Under the pieces are notes generated by a model. It was not told the DNA's origin and did no database searches. It saw only the letters and a program-made list of their open reading frames with translations. A stretch of 64,000 bases of DNA, from positions 5,645,001-5,709,000 of the forward strand of contig AP018172.1 of the NCBI GenBank assembly GCA_002368175.1, given 5' to 3'. Positions 1-9,700 of this stretch are shown in pieces. The stretch comes from Calothrix sp. NIES-2098 (GTDB lineage: Bacteria > Cyanobacteriota > Cyanobacteriia > Cyanobacteriales > Nostocaceae). The position numbers and the translations under genes were made by a program. How positions within the stretch are numbered: the first letter of the stretch is position 1; each line of letters starts with the position of its first letter.

Positions 1-809
1 AAATTTCTTCTTTAGGTCAACTAGTAGCAGGAGTTGCCCATGAAGTAAATAATCCTGTTAGCTTCATTTTTACTAACCTAACTCATGCCAAACGGTATAT
101 TGAGGATTTAATTAATTTACTGCATCTTTATCAAAAGTATTTCCCCGAACCGCCAATAGAAATCATCGATGAAATTGAGTCTATAGATTTAGATTTCCTG
201 CTAGAAGACCTGCCAAACATGATTTCCTCAATGAAGGTGGGAACCCATCGCATCCGCGATATCATGCAATCTCTACGCAACTTCTCACGCAATGATGGTT
301 TAGATAAAAGAGCAGTTGATATTCATGAAGGAATTGAAACTACGCTGATGATTTTATCCCATCGCCTGAAAGCTAATCCATCCCGTCCCAAAATTTATGT
401 GGTGCGGAATTATGGAAATGTACCTCAAGTTGCTTGTTATCCTGGTCAATTAAATCAGGTATTTATGAATTTGCTAGCGAATGCTATTGATGCATTGGAA
501 GAGTCTAATCAAGGAAAAACTTATGCTTATGTAGAAGAGAATCCCAATGTCATCACAATTACTACTACAGCAGACGATGAGCAAGTCAAAATTTGTATTG
601 CTGATAACGGGCCGGGAATGTCCGAATCGGTAAAACAAAAAGTTTTTCAAGCTTTCTTTACCACAAAGCCAGAAGGTAAAGGTACGGGTTTGGGGCTATC
701 GATTAGTTATCAAATAATTACAGAAGCCCATCATGGTACTTTCAAGTGTTTCTCTTCCCCTGGCGAAGGTGCAGAATTTATCATTCAGCTTCCCATTTTT
801 GGAGATTAA
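1..809 (+). CDS. Sensor histidine kinase, C-terminal part (5' end outside window)
   Basis: The frame is open from base 3 and enters inside the dimerisation domain: LVAGVAHEVNNP holds the phospho-accepting His, followed by a long helical linker and an N box (MNLLANAIDALEE), a G1 box (DNGPGM) and a G2 box (GKGTGLGL). The visible part is therefore a complete HisKA plus HATPase_c catalytic core that autophosphorylates on His. The sensory domains lie upstream of the window. The core closely resembles the C-terminus of the 1812-residue kinase at 6771-12209, so the missing N-terminus may also be a Ser/Thr kinase-ATPase-GAF chain. This is an inference from the similarity only. An ATG at 219 would leave out the phosphorylation site, so it is not the true start. 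Confidence 0.9.
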   Translation, partial: ISSLGQLVAGVAHEVNNPVSFIFTNLTHAKRYIEDLINLLHLYQKYFPEPPIEIIDEIESIDLDFLLEDLPNMISSMKVGTHRIRDIMQSLRNFSRNDGLDKRAVDIHEGIETTLMILSHRLKANPSRPKIYVVRNYGNVPQVACYPGQLNQVFMNLLANAIDALEESNQGKTYAYVEENPNVITITTTADDEQVKICIADNGPGMSESVKQKVFQAFFTTKPEGKGTGLGLSISYQIITEAHHGTFKCFSSPGEGAEFIIQLPIFGD

Positions 810-881
810 TTAACTGTTTTGCTAATTTGTGTTTCTTTGGAGATGTAATGTTAGGCTACACTTAGCAAGATTGAGATTCTA

Positions 882-931
882 ATACCAATTTGAAAAATGA
901 TTGCGAGCAAAATCTAAAATCCAAATGGTAT
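882..931. repeat. Short MITE-like inverted repeat
   Basis: ATACCAATTTG at 882-892 faces CCAAATGGTAT at 921-931 across about 28 bp. A related pair of ends occurs at 55480-55580. Ends of this kind are common in heterocystous cyanobacterial intergenic DNA. It lies directly in front of the decayed Uma2 gene. Confidence 0.4.
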
Positions 932-935
932 AAGT

Positions 936-1512
936 ATGAATGCCGTAATTCTCAACCTCTATCCTACCATTGAACTAACAGATGAGCAGTTCTTCTAAAT
1001 CTGTCAAAATAATCGAGATTTACGTCTGGAGTTGACAGATGAAGGCGAATTAATAATTATGCCACCAACAGGATGGGAAAGCGGAAATCGCAATAGCCGA
1101 CTGACGCAGCGCTTAGGTAATTGGGCCGATGCTGATGGTACAGGCCTAGCTTTTTAATTCTTCCACAGGTTTCACACTCCCCAATGGTGCAAATCGTTCG
1201 CCTGACGCATCTTGGGTAAAGCGAGAACGCATAACAGCATTGAATCCAGATCCAACTAAATTTTTACCAATTGCACCGGATTTTGTAGCAGAATTACGCT
1301 CGGCTACAGACAGCCTAGAGATACTGCAACACAAAATGCAAGAGTATATTGAAAACGGCGTGCGTTTAGGTTGGTTAATTGACCCCCAAAACCAACGAGT
1401 AGAAATTTATCATCTAGGACAGGAAGTTGAAGTTTTACAATCTCCTACTAGCTTGTCAGGAGAGGATGTATTACTAAGTTTTGTCCTGGATTTAACACAG
1501 ATTTTGAGTTAA
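936..1512 (+). pseudogene. Uma2-family (DUF820) nuclease-like pseudogene
   Basis: Starting at ATG 936, the reading frame gives a typical Uma2 N-terminus (MNAVILNLYPTIELTDEQFF), then a TAA at 996-998 where relatives usually have Gln (a single CAA to TAA change would explain it). The same frame continues (LELTDEGELIIMPPTGWESG) to a second stop near 1155. Dropping one T from the five-T run there restores the next segment (STGFTLPNGANRSPDASW), which leads to LPIAPDFVAELRSATDS and a normal C-terminus ending at 1512. Uma2 proteins belong to the PD-(D/E)xK nuclease fold and are highly multiplied in cyanobacteria, usually with unknown role. One nonsense change and one frameshift indicate a dead copy; the 90-residue frame from 1240 is only its C-terminal remnant. 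Confidence 0.85.
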
Positions 1513-1554
1513 TGCAGTAAATATACAGATATTAGCGATGCTCCTTAACAATCT

Positions 1555-1812
1555 TCAGTTGTGTGATGGATTGTCACCAATGTTAAGTTGCCGTTTACTA
1601 CGCTTCAACTGTTTCCAAAGCGCTTTTATTTGCTTATAAGCTTCCTCTGGAGAAAGTTTACCAGATGTTTCTAATGCGGTGATATAGCCTACTTGTTGAG
1701 CAAATCTTTGGAGATTGGCATTAAACACCAGATTCTCTGGGTTAAATTGACCGTAGTAGCGACTGTGAGGGTAAAGAAATTTGTCTTTGTCTTCCCAAGG
1801 AGATTGTGCCAT
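1555..1812 (-). CDS. Small conserved cyanobacterial protein (probably DUF7219)
   Basis: This is an 85-residue soluble protein with a charged start (WEDKDKFLYPHSRYYG), the stretch FNPENLVFNANLQRFAQQV, and a helical C-terminus rich in Lys (PEEAYKQIKALWKQLKRSKRQL). I recognise the pattern as a small protein family kept in many cyanobacteria, which I believe is DUF7219; no function is known to me. No signal peptide, membrane segment or metal motif is visible. It is monocistronic and converges with the decayed Uma2 gene. Confidence 0.75.
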   Translation of the reverse strand: MAQSPWEDKDKFLYPHSRYYGQFNPENLVFNANLQRFAQQVGYITALETSGKLSPEEAYKQIKALWKQLKRSKRQLNIGDNPSHN

Positions 1813-2509
1813 AAAATACCTACAATCAAGAAAACCCGGCGCAATGGTCGGGGTGATTTTTGTCTTTGTTTTACTACTGGTGTATTTTTAGCAACTAAAT
1901 CTGAGGAAATTGTGAAGATGCGAGCTTAGATTGGGGGGTTGTAGGTGAGGTTGGCATCATGAAAACCAATACTCCTGCTAATTTTATTCTCTATTGCCCG
2001 TGCGATCGCCTGACTATATAACTAGCAAGGATTATGAGTAAAATTACTGTAACCAATCAAAAATCTGACTCTGCGTTATTTTGGAAGATTTCCATCCTTA
2101 GAGAGCAAAGGATGAAATATGTTTTTTTTAATGAAGAATTTAAGTATAAGTTGTATTTTTGATAAACCAGAAATATCTAAATATAGTAAGATATTACACT
2201 AACACCTACCGCAATATTACGATAATTAGAGAATAAAAGGCATTTAGCTTGTGAGATAGGTTGTTTAATTTGGATTTTTGGAAGGCAGTAGTTCATCAAC
2301 TACTGCTTAGGAGGATATCAATTAAATAACGCATAACTATAACAAATGCTGACAGTGAATGCACTAGCGTAAAGTAGTGTTATTCATTACTTTAAATTTA
2401 GTCATTCCTCAACTCATGGGTGAATTCTCTGGCGATCGCTACCAATGCTTAAGCGTGGAGTCTGGCGATCGCAAAAGTTTAATTTTGTACTTTCCCTGAG
2501 AAGAATTAG
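1813..2509. other. Intergenic region with a perfect stem-loop
   Basis: About 700 bp without a convincing gene. It holds two or three HIP1 sites and a perfect 9-bp stem-loop at 2285-2306 (GCAGTAGTT, loop CATC, AACTACTGC) followed by AGGAGG at about 2309 with no start codon in range. A looser inverted repeat (AGTGAATGCACTA / TAGTGTTATTCA) lies at about 2356-2393. These may belong to the leader of the PEP-CTERM gene. Confidence 0.4.
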
Positions 2510-3217
2510 ATGAAATTAGCTCAAAAGCTGGCCATTGCTAGCACTAGTGTTGCCCTCTGTGTTGCTGCTGTTAGTGCTAAACCCGCTTCAGCCGCAACTA
2601 TCGCTTGGACAGATTGGACATCAGCAACCGCAGGTAATCCGGGATCTGCACAGGGTACTATCACCCCTGCTGGGGAGTCTCCAATTTCAGTCAACTACAA
2701 TGGCGAAATTGCCTTTGCCCAAACTTCGGGAGGAACTAATTACTGGAATCCGCCTACACCTTATATCAGCGCAACTGTATCTAACGCTCCTCCTGCAAGC
2801 GATATTATCACGCTGCAAGGTGGTAATAACACTGTAAATAAGATTCAGTTTTCTAAGTCAGTTTTAAATCCTGTTATGGCTATTGTTAGTATGGGACAGT
2901 ATTCAGTCCCAGTACAGTACAACTTTAAGAATCCATTCAAGATCCTGAGTGTCGGTCAAGGATACTGGGGTAACGGCACCTTAGCTCAGTTACCAGGAAA
3001 CGTGTTGGAAGGTCGCGAAGGACATGGAGTTATTCAATTCTTAGGAAACATATCCTCAATCAGTTGGACTACTCCTAATCCGGAGTACTGGCACGGTTTC
3101 ACAGTTGGGATTGAGAAATCTGTTCCCGAACCTCTGACGATAGGTGGTTCAGCGCTAGCTTTAGGTTTAGGTTGGTGGGCGAAACGTAAGCGAACAGCCG
3201 CTACTACAAAGATGTAG
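2510..3217 (+). CDS. PEP-CTERM sorting-domain secreted protein
   Basis: The 235-residue protein begins with a Sec-type signal peptide (basic MKLAQK, a hydrophobic stretch, cleavage expected after ASA near residue 28). It ends with a PEP-CTERM tail: the VPEP motif near residue 204, a short hydrophobic helix (GGSALALGLGWW) and the basic cluster AKRKR. Such tails are recognised by exosortase-type enzymes and target the protein to the envelope or outside. The central part is Gly/Asn/Thr-rich, predicted beta-rich, and I do not recognise a catalytic domain. The start is set by GAGAAG about 6 bases before ATG. No exosortase gene is in the window, so the sorting enzyme must be elsewhere. Confidence 0.85.
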   Translation: MKLAQKLAIASTSVALCVAAVSAKPASAATIAWTDWTSATAGNPGSAQGTITPAGESPISVNYNGEIAFAQTSGGTNYWNPPTPYISATVSNAPPASDIITLQGGNNTVNKIQFSKSVLNPVMAIVSMGQYSVPVQYNFKNPFKILSVGQGYWGNGTLAQLPGNVLEGREGHGVIQFLGNISSISWTTPNPEYWHGFTVGIEKSVPEPLTIGGSALALGLGWWAKRKRTAATTKM

Positions 3218-3456
3218 TCATAATTTTGTTTGAGTTGCCAAGGTTTAGTTAATTACTCTGGAAATAATAGCGCGATCGCACTCAATGCTACCCTAACTCC
3301 AAGAGCGATCGCGCTTTTCGATGCTTTATCTGGCAAACCATCTCATAGTCATGCCCCCAAGAATTAAGCAATACTTGAAAATATCTTGTTAAGGTTTTTC
3401 ATGAGATATGGTGACGTGAGTATTTATCTCACAATCGACCAAGAGGTGATGTCAAA

Positions 3457-3843
3457 ATGCCCGAATGGAAATTAGTCACAGAATTCACCTTTGATAGCGC
3501 CCACTACATCAAAGATTATGATGGCCCTTGTGGTCGGATGCACGGACATACCTATAAGGTGAGACTTGAAGCAAAATCATCGCAGTTGTACTCTTCACAA
3601 TACTGCCCACATCCGGTTATGGTAGCTGACTTTAGAACTTTACGTTGGGCTAAACAAGATGTAACTAAAGGAGGACTCGACCACAGCATTCTCAACGAAG
3701 TCTTACCGCCAGAATACGAAACAACTGCTGAGATGATTGCTAAGTATATTTACGATCAAACTAAGAAGCGTTTACCAATAGATGTGGAACTCAAAGTCCG
3801 TGTTTCCGAAACACCTAACAGCTGGGTAGAGTATAAAGATTAA
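3457..3843 (+). CDS. queD: 6-carboxytetrahydropterin synthase / PTPS-family protein (QueD)
   Basis: This 128-residue protein has the full PTPS/QueD signature. Zinc ligands are His16 (FDSAHYI), His29 and His31 (MHGHTY), with the catalytic Cys25 in GPCGRMHGH. The conserved stretches VADFRTLR, LDHSILNE, ETTAEMIAKYI and VSETPNSWVEY follow. QueD converts dihydroneopterin triphosphate to 6-carboxytetrahydropterin, the second step of queuosine/7-deazaguanine synthesis. Length matches bacterial QueD (about 120). A cyanobacterial PTPS acting in tetrahydropterin or cyanopterin synthesis cannot be excluded, as the two are close. No other queuosine gene is adjacent. Confidence 0.88.
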   Translation: MPEWKLVTEFTFDSAHYIKDYDGPCGRMHGHTYKVRLEAKSSQLYSSQYCPHPVMVADFRTLRWAKQDVTKGGLDHSILNEVLPPEYETTAEMIAKYIYDQTKKRLPIDVELKVRVSETPNSWVEYKD

Positions 3844-4394
3844 CTAGATTTGAGGTTGAGAAATAGCTAAAAATTGTGGTGTTAGTAATAACTATTAACT
3901 AAATATTGCAAAATTACAAAGTAATTTGTTATACTGCTCCTCAAGAAAACGGAATTTTGTTATTTCTCTTCCTCCTAAGGGCATAGAAATCATTTAATAA
4001 ATGTAAATTAATTACACTAATTTTTCTGATTTCATTTTTGGCACAGACACATCTCTTGCCATCAAGGAGTTGAAATGAAATCATGCAATGCGTGTTTAAC
4101 TAAGGGGTCAAGCCCTGGCGTTCCGAAGTTCTGAGCGAACAGAATAATATTATTTTTTCTTCCAATTAAAAAAGCGGGATTTAGGATATTTTAAGTATAT
4201 ATACCCTAAAATCTTAGTCAAATTATTAGAGATATCAGCCGATTGTGATAGCTAATTCTTAAACTACATAAAGTTATAAATCAGTTTATTAAGCTTTTGA
4301 TAATACTTGTCTCAGCTTCGACATTCATGTCGTAACCTGTTATCGGAATTGTGTAATCTGAAGACAGTTAAGCTAATACTGAAATTGAGGTCTG
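3844..4394. other. Intergenic region, AT-rich, containing one tiny possible ORF
   Basis: About 550 bp, AT-rich, with no gene of normal size. The only coding-like item is the 19-codon frame at 4075-4134 listed separately. No recognisable riboswitch or tRNA was seen. Confidence 0.4.
4075..4134 (+). CDS. Possible 19-residue peptide with a CxxC motif
   Basis: An ATG at 4075 is preceded by AAGGAG with 5-6 bases spacing, an unusually good ribosome-binding site for this window. The frame encodes MKSCNACLTKGSSPGVPKF and stops at 4134. It contains a CNAC pair. The only support is the Shine-Dalgarno sequence, so it may equally be chance. Confidence 0.25.
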   Translation: MKSCNACLTKGSSPGVPKF

Positions 4395-4610
4395 ATGACT
4401 CCTAAAATTATGCGTCAGCTTTGGTCTGTGGTTGAAACCGCCCATACCAAGACTCTATTACAGCTAGACGATGCTAACTTAGTGCAATGGTTGGTAAAAC
4501 AGACTAATACCCAAACGCTGTTAGAACCAAGTGAAACCGATTTTCTGTGTGATTATATTCAATCTCGGCTCTCCTTAATTCGCGATCTGGCCTACGAGCG
4601 ACAGTGTTAA
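4395..4610 (+). CDS. Small hypothetical protein
   Basis: The 71-residue protein (MTPKIMRQLWSVVETAHTKT...) is helical and mildly acidic and has no signal peptide, membrane helix or metal motif. The composition and even codon use look like a real gene, and short proteins with the pattern LLQLDD..LVQWLVKQ are familiar from cyanobacteria, but I cannot name a function. It lies between queD and the convergent ribD gene with its own upstream space. Confidence 0.6.
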   Translation: MTPKIMRQLWSVVETAHTKTLLQLDDANLVQWLVKQTNTQTLLEPSETDFLCDYIQSRLSLIRDLAYERQC

Positions 4611-4677
4611 CGATCGCTTGTCACAATGCATTAGTCCGTAATTAAAAGCGATCGCTCTGAACAATTGAAGATGAAGT

Positions 4678-5838
4678 TTATCGGGGTAAATAACCTTCTA
4701 TCAAGCAATCAGAACCCACTACACGCCAACGAACATTTTCCAGGGGTAAAGCTTCGGTCATAGTGGTAAAACCTAAGTCGCCTACGGGCGTGGGTGCAGA
4801 ACTACCACCAATGATTTTCGGAGCAATAAAGGCAAGAATTTTTTGCACCGCTTTTTGCGCGATCGCACTTGCAGCTAAAGTCCCCCCACATTCCCATAAG
4901 ACGCTACAAAAACCCCGTTCATATAAGTGCGCCATTACATTATCTGGTGTGAGTGACGTGAACTCCACCACTTCCACTCCCTGTTGCCGTAAAATTTCTT
5001 GAAAATTAGGGTTAGCACCTACCTCTGTCAACACCAAAGTAGGAGCCTCAGATATTTGCCATAAGCGAGCATTTTCTGGCAAGTTGAGATGGCGACTCAT
5101 CACGACTCGCAAGGGATTATGCGCTCCTACCCGATGGCTGGTTAAATAAGGATTGTCCTGCCGCACGGTATTTCCGCCAACAATTACTGCATCACAAGCC
5201 GCCCGCAGTTGATGAACTTCACTGCGGGCGTCTTGGTTTGTCACCCAAGCACTATGGCCGGAAGTAGTAGCAATTTTGCCATCCAAAGTCATAGCATACT
5301 TCAAAATACCTAAAGGGCGTTTGTAGAGAATGCGATGTACAAAACCTTCGTTGAGTTCTTTGCAGGCTGCTTCTTCTACTCCGACTAAAACTTCTATACC
5401 TGCTGCACGTAAACGAGCAATACCACCACCCGCTACTAGTGGATTCGGGTCTACCATACCCACCACTACTTTTGCGACACCAGCGGCGATTAATCCTTCG
5501 GAACAAGGCGGAGTCCGCCCGTAGTGGTTGCAGGGTTCGAGACTTACATAAACAGTAGCACCACGAGCGCGATCGCCTGCTGCTCTGAGAGCAAAAACTT
5601 CCGCATGAGGTTCGCCAGCACGGGGATGAAAACCTTCACCCACAATTTCCCCATCTTTGACAACCACTGCACCCACTAACGGATTGGGTGAAGTGCGTCC
5701 CAAAGCGCGACGGGCGAGTTCCAAACACCGCCGCATCATCCGGGAATCAAAATCACTCCCTATCCTTTTGTCAGTAGTTTCTGGATTGTAGTTATGTAGA
5801 GATGCATCTGCTTGAGCGATCGCAGGGAAATTATTCAT
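4678..5838 (-). CDS. ribD: Bifunctional riboflavin deaminase/reductase RibD
   Basis: The product has an N-terminal cytidine-deaminase-like domain with its zinc site (HAE at residues 78-80, PC at 102-103 and Cys112 in EPCNHYGRTPPC) and a C-terminal reductase domain (ILKYAMTLDGKIAT, VIVGGNTVRQDNPYLT, LWECGGTLAASAI). RibD deaminates and then reduces the pyrimidine intermediate after GTP cyclohydrolase II in riboflavin synthesis. Residues 1-33 are an extra N-terminal stretch before the deaminase fold. The frame can be extended to a TTG at 5898, but the ATG at 5838 is preferred; neither has a strong ribosome-binding site. It is not linked to other rib genes, as is usual in cyanobacteria. Confidence 0.93.
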   Translation of the reverse strand: MNNFPAIAQADASLHNYNPETTDKRIGSDFDSRMMRRCLELARRALGRTSPNPLVGAVVVKDGEIVGEGFHPRAGEPHAEVFALRAAGDRARGATVYVSLEPCNHYGRTPPCSEGLIAAGVAKVVVGMVDPNPLVAGGGIARLRAAGIEVLVGVEEAACKELNEGFVHRILYKRPLGILKYAMTLDGKIATTSGHSAWVTNQDARSEVHQLRAACDAVIVGGNTVRQDNPYLTSHRVGAHNPLRVVMSRHLNLPENARLWQISEAPTLVLTEVGANPNFQEILRQQGVEVVEFTSLTPDNVMAHLYERGFCSVLWECGGTLAASAIAQKAVQKILAFIAPKIIGGSSAPTPVGDLGFTTMTEALPLENVRWRVVGSDCLIEGYLPR

Positions 5839-5940
5839 AATTTTGGGTAACACTCTCAATATTTTCCACGCTAGCTGGTCTTTTGCGCGATTTTTCAACA
5901 GTAATATTTAGGTTTTACTTTTGGCGATCTTAACTTACAG

Positions 5941-6030
5941 GGGTTTGGGTATGGGGCATTGGGCAATTGTCATTTTCTCGCGTCTTTGCGTCTCCTCATC
6001 CCCCTTGTCCCATTCCCCCTTCCTCACAAG
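5941..6030. repeat. Dispersed intergenic repeat (GGGGCATTGGGC type)
   Basis: The 17-mer ATGGGGCATTGGGCAAT at 5951-5967 recurs exactly at 44411-44427, and both are followed by pyrimidine-rich C/T tracts. A reverse-oriented relative (CTATGCCCTATGCCCCAT) is at about 52943-52961. This resembles the short repeats scattered through Nostoc-type genomes. Confidence 0.5.
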
Positions 6031-6093
6031 TGTAGGTTTTTTGCATGGGCATGAGTCCATACTTGAAAATCAACATTTTAAAAGGAATTAAAT

Positions 6094-6606
6094 TTGCGTT
6101 CTCCGGATATTCATCGAGTTATTGTCAGGCTTGATGACCAAGAAACCAACAGACTAAATTTTACATCTCCCTTAACAGCCAAAGGCTTGGAAGATATTCG
6201 TCCCAGTGATGGGGGATTTATTGACCCCCGTGGAGAAGCCAAGGCGGTTTTAGATGCGATCGCTCAAGAAGCAGCAGGAAAAATTGAGGTATAATTTTTG
6301 CGTCCAGCGACTTTGGATAATTTAGTCGCCCGTTTAGAATACGAACGCCTACCAGCGATTGATATTGTCCACTTTGATGGGCAGACTGCTGCTTTGGGAG
6401 AAACACCGGCGTTATTAATTTTAGATAACTTGGAAAGCTTGCAGCAAAAAGCATTGTAAGAATTGTTAACTGTGGTGAAACAATGGTCAAAGGTAGAGTA
6501 ATGTCGCCGATTACTCACCAGCCGCACACCGAATTTTCATCATTCAGATTATGGCATTGAAGGCAGTTTGAAACATCGCTCATTGCCATTGTCGGGGTTG
6601 GGTGAA
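6094..6606 (+). pseudogene. Remnant of a CHAT-domain / NTPase protein
   Basis: After an AAAGGA ribosome-binding site and a TTG, the frame reads RLNFTSPLTAKGLEDIR, a typical start of cyanobacterial CHAT-peptidase proteins. It then jumps to DGGFIDPRGEAKAVLDAI and LDNLVARLEYERLPAIDIVHFDG, which belong much later in the CHAT domain. It jumps again to PALLILDNLESLQ and LTSRTPNF.HSDYGIEGSLKHRSLPLSGLGE, from an adjacent ATPase domain. Stops lie in frame at 6292, 6457 and 6499. So two large in-frame deletions and three nonsense codons have reduced a long gene to about 510 bp. CHAT proteins are caspase-like proteases often linked to defence or signalling. Confidence 0.75.
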
Positions 6607-6608
6607 AT

Positions 6609-6640
6609 AAAAAGGATGAAAAATTTTCATCCTTTTTTTT
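6609..6640. terminator. Bidirectional hairpin terminator
   Basis: AAAAAGGATGAAAA is followed almost at once by TTTTCATCCTTTTT, giving a long stem with a T run on both strands. It lies between the CHAT remnant and the 3' end of the large kinase and suits both. Confidence 0.6.
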
Positions 6641-6770
6641 GAACATTATTACTTAGTATTTCATTCAAGACAGTTCAGTTAATTGAACTTGACATCAAAA
6701 ACGAAGTAAATATCTAGATTTATCAGCGTAGATCGGCGATTAATTATTCTGATCTGAACCGTATTGATAT

Positions 6771-9700
6771 TTAATTCCAATGAAACTGATGCTGATTTTC
6801 TACTTGATTTAAAACCTTGATGGGAATCTGAATGATAAACTCAGCACCTTCTCCCGGAGACGAAATACATTCTATTATTCCACCATGTTTTTCTGTCACA
6901 ATCTGATAACAAATAGCTAATCCCAACCCTGTTCCTTTACCTACGGGTTTGGTAGTAAACAAATGATCAAAAATCTTCTGCTTGACTTCTGCTGTCATTC
7001 CCGGGCCATTATCCTTAATTTGAATCGTAATGTTATTCTGGTCTTCACTGGCCTTAGTAATTACAGTAATACAATTGGTATTTGCTTTCAGAGCATCCAT
7101 ACTCCGTCCTATATTTGACTCTTCCAAAGCATCAATAGCATTGGCAATCAAATTCATAAATACCTGACTAAGTTGCCCAGGAAAACATTGAACTGGCGGT
7201 AGATCGCCATATTGTTTGACTATTTCAATAGCAGGACGAATGTTTGAAGCTTTCAGACGGTGCTTAAGAATTAAAATCGTACTATCAATCACTTCATGAA
7301 TATTGCAGGTAATTGGTTTTTGAGTATCTGCTCTAGAAAAAGTACGCAAGCTTACACTCACATCATAAATGCGATTGATACCTTCTTGCATGGAAGCAAT
7401 GAGTTTGGGCAAATCTTCTCGTACATACTCTAAATCTATGGCCTTAATTTTTTTTGTAATTTCTGCCATAGGTTGAGGATAGTGCTTTTGATATAAATCA
7501 ATTAGTTCTAATAAATCTTGGACATACTCACTAGCGGGTTGTAAGTTACCAGTAATAAAACCAATTGGGTTGTTAATTTCATGTGCTATCCCTGATACCA
7601 AACCACCCAATGTAGACATTTTTTCGCTCTGCACCAATTGTAATTGCATCTGCTGGAGGTCAGAAAGAGAGATTTCTAATTGCTTGGCATAGTCTTGTGC
7701 TTGCTGATAAAGTCGAGAATTTTCTAAAGAAATAGCAGCTTGCGATGTGATGAGATTTAAAATGGTAACGCGATCGCTAGTAAATACACCTGTTGCAATA
7801 TTATTTTCTAAATACAAGATTCCTATAAATTTACCTTGATAGAAAATAGGAACGCACAAAATTGATTGTGGTTGATAGCGTCGGATGTAAGGATCTGATT
7901 GAGAAATCGTCTCAATCAGAGCATTGTTGGATACCAACGGTTCCTCTGTTCTAGCAACATAGTTAACAATAGAAACAGGAATATCTTGGCTATCATTAAC
8001 TGAGATTGATTGCCGAATGATAGAAGAATTTTTTGTAGTTTTGATTGCTTCTATGAATAATTCATTGCCTTTCAGCAGAATTAGGCACCCTTTTTGAGCC
8101 GCAGCATTTTCGAGAATTATGCTTAAAAGGGTATCTAGCAGTTTATTTAAAACTATTTCGCTACTAATAGCTTGCAAAGCCTTAATTATCGTAACTAAAT
8201 CTAAAATACCATTGCTATGACCTTTGCTGTCTAAATAATTAATCTTTGCAGTAGCAATAGTTCTGGTTACATCTATTGCTGTATCTTTAGTTATTTCATT
8301 ACGAATTATCAAATTGGAATAGCGTTCATCCAAATCTTGTACTTTTGCTATGGCACCCCAACTTATATAACCATAGTAGGCTTCGGTCATATACATTTTG
8401 GCAATCTTGCCTTTACCTAAACCTAGATAAAACTGTGCTGCTAATTCATTTGCTAAGGCTTCTTCCTGGATATAACCATTCTCTTCTGCTCCTGTAATAG
8501 CAATATCATATAAATCTATTGCTACTTGTATATTACCTAAAACTCGTGCTTTCTCAGCCTCAACTAATTCATATTTATGTTTGAAGTTGCATGGTGCTTG
8601 TTTAACAAATTTTTGCATGTCCTTCTGATTGGATTCGACTTGCTTTAAATATTGCTTTTTTTTATCTAGTGAGGCATGAGTGCAGAGCGCTAAGAGAGCT
8701 AAAGAATAATAAAAATTATTGGCAATATAAATTAATAATCCTGCATTGTTCGCATGAGTTTCTTCTGCTTTTATTGCATTTTCTACAGCTAATTCATATT
8801 CGTTAAAAAAATAGCATAAAATTGTCTTACAACCATAATAAAAACCTTTAAAAGAGTAGTTTTTAGTTACTTCATTTACCATCTTTATCTCATCGAATGC
8901 TTCGCCAATTAAAGTAGACTTATTCGGTGAAATAGCTTGTAAATTTAAAGCTGCTTGTCTAAAAATGCTTGTAGCTGCTGCTAAGGTTTCAAGTTTCAGC
9001 TTCTGCATCAACTCGATGTAACCCAAAATTTTCTTGTCTACTAATTCTAAGCTTTCCCCAGAAAGTAATGAATGGTAGCCTGCGATCGCTGCACAATAGC
9101 CAGCATTTTCTATATTCCCCATTTCTATTCCACTCTGCATTCCGTCTATAAGAGAAGCTATGGTATCTTTAACAGGCTCTTTAAAAAACCTAATTGTACC
9201 ATTAAATACAAAGTAAACAGTTGCTTTTAGTGAGTTAGCATTCATGTTTGCAACCGACTCTACTGCTAACTTTCCTAATCTATATCCTGTGTCAAACTCA
9301 CTAAATTTATCAGATACAATGGAAGCGTAAGCTACATAGCCATAAGCTGAAACAGGCGATTTACCATATTTGACAGATAATCTCACCATTGCCAATACAG
9401 CAAGTACAAAAATCAAAGAGCCAGCCTGACTAGCAGCAGGAACAATTTGTAATAATATTTGCATAGCTGCTAATTTATGAGGATCGGACATTTCCGGCAA
9501 CAAAGCCAAATCTTCTATTGATTTACCTAATAATGTGAATTTTGTCTGAATTACTGCTGAAATTACATCTAATTGCGTTGGTTGATGTGGTAATTTTACT
9601 CCTAGCTCTTTGAGTACTTCTACACCAATTTTTAAAACTTCTGGCATTTTATTTTCTGCCATACAAGTTAGCATTTTTATTTCATATACCTTAACTTTAT

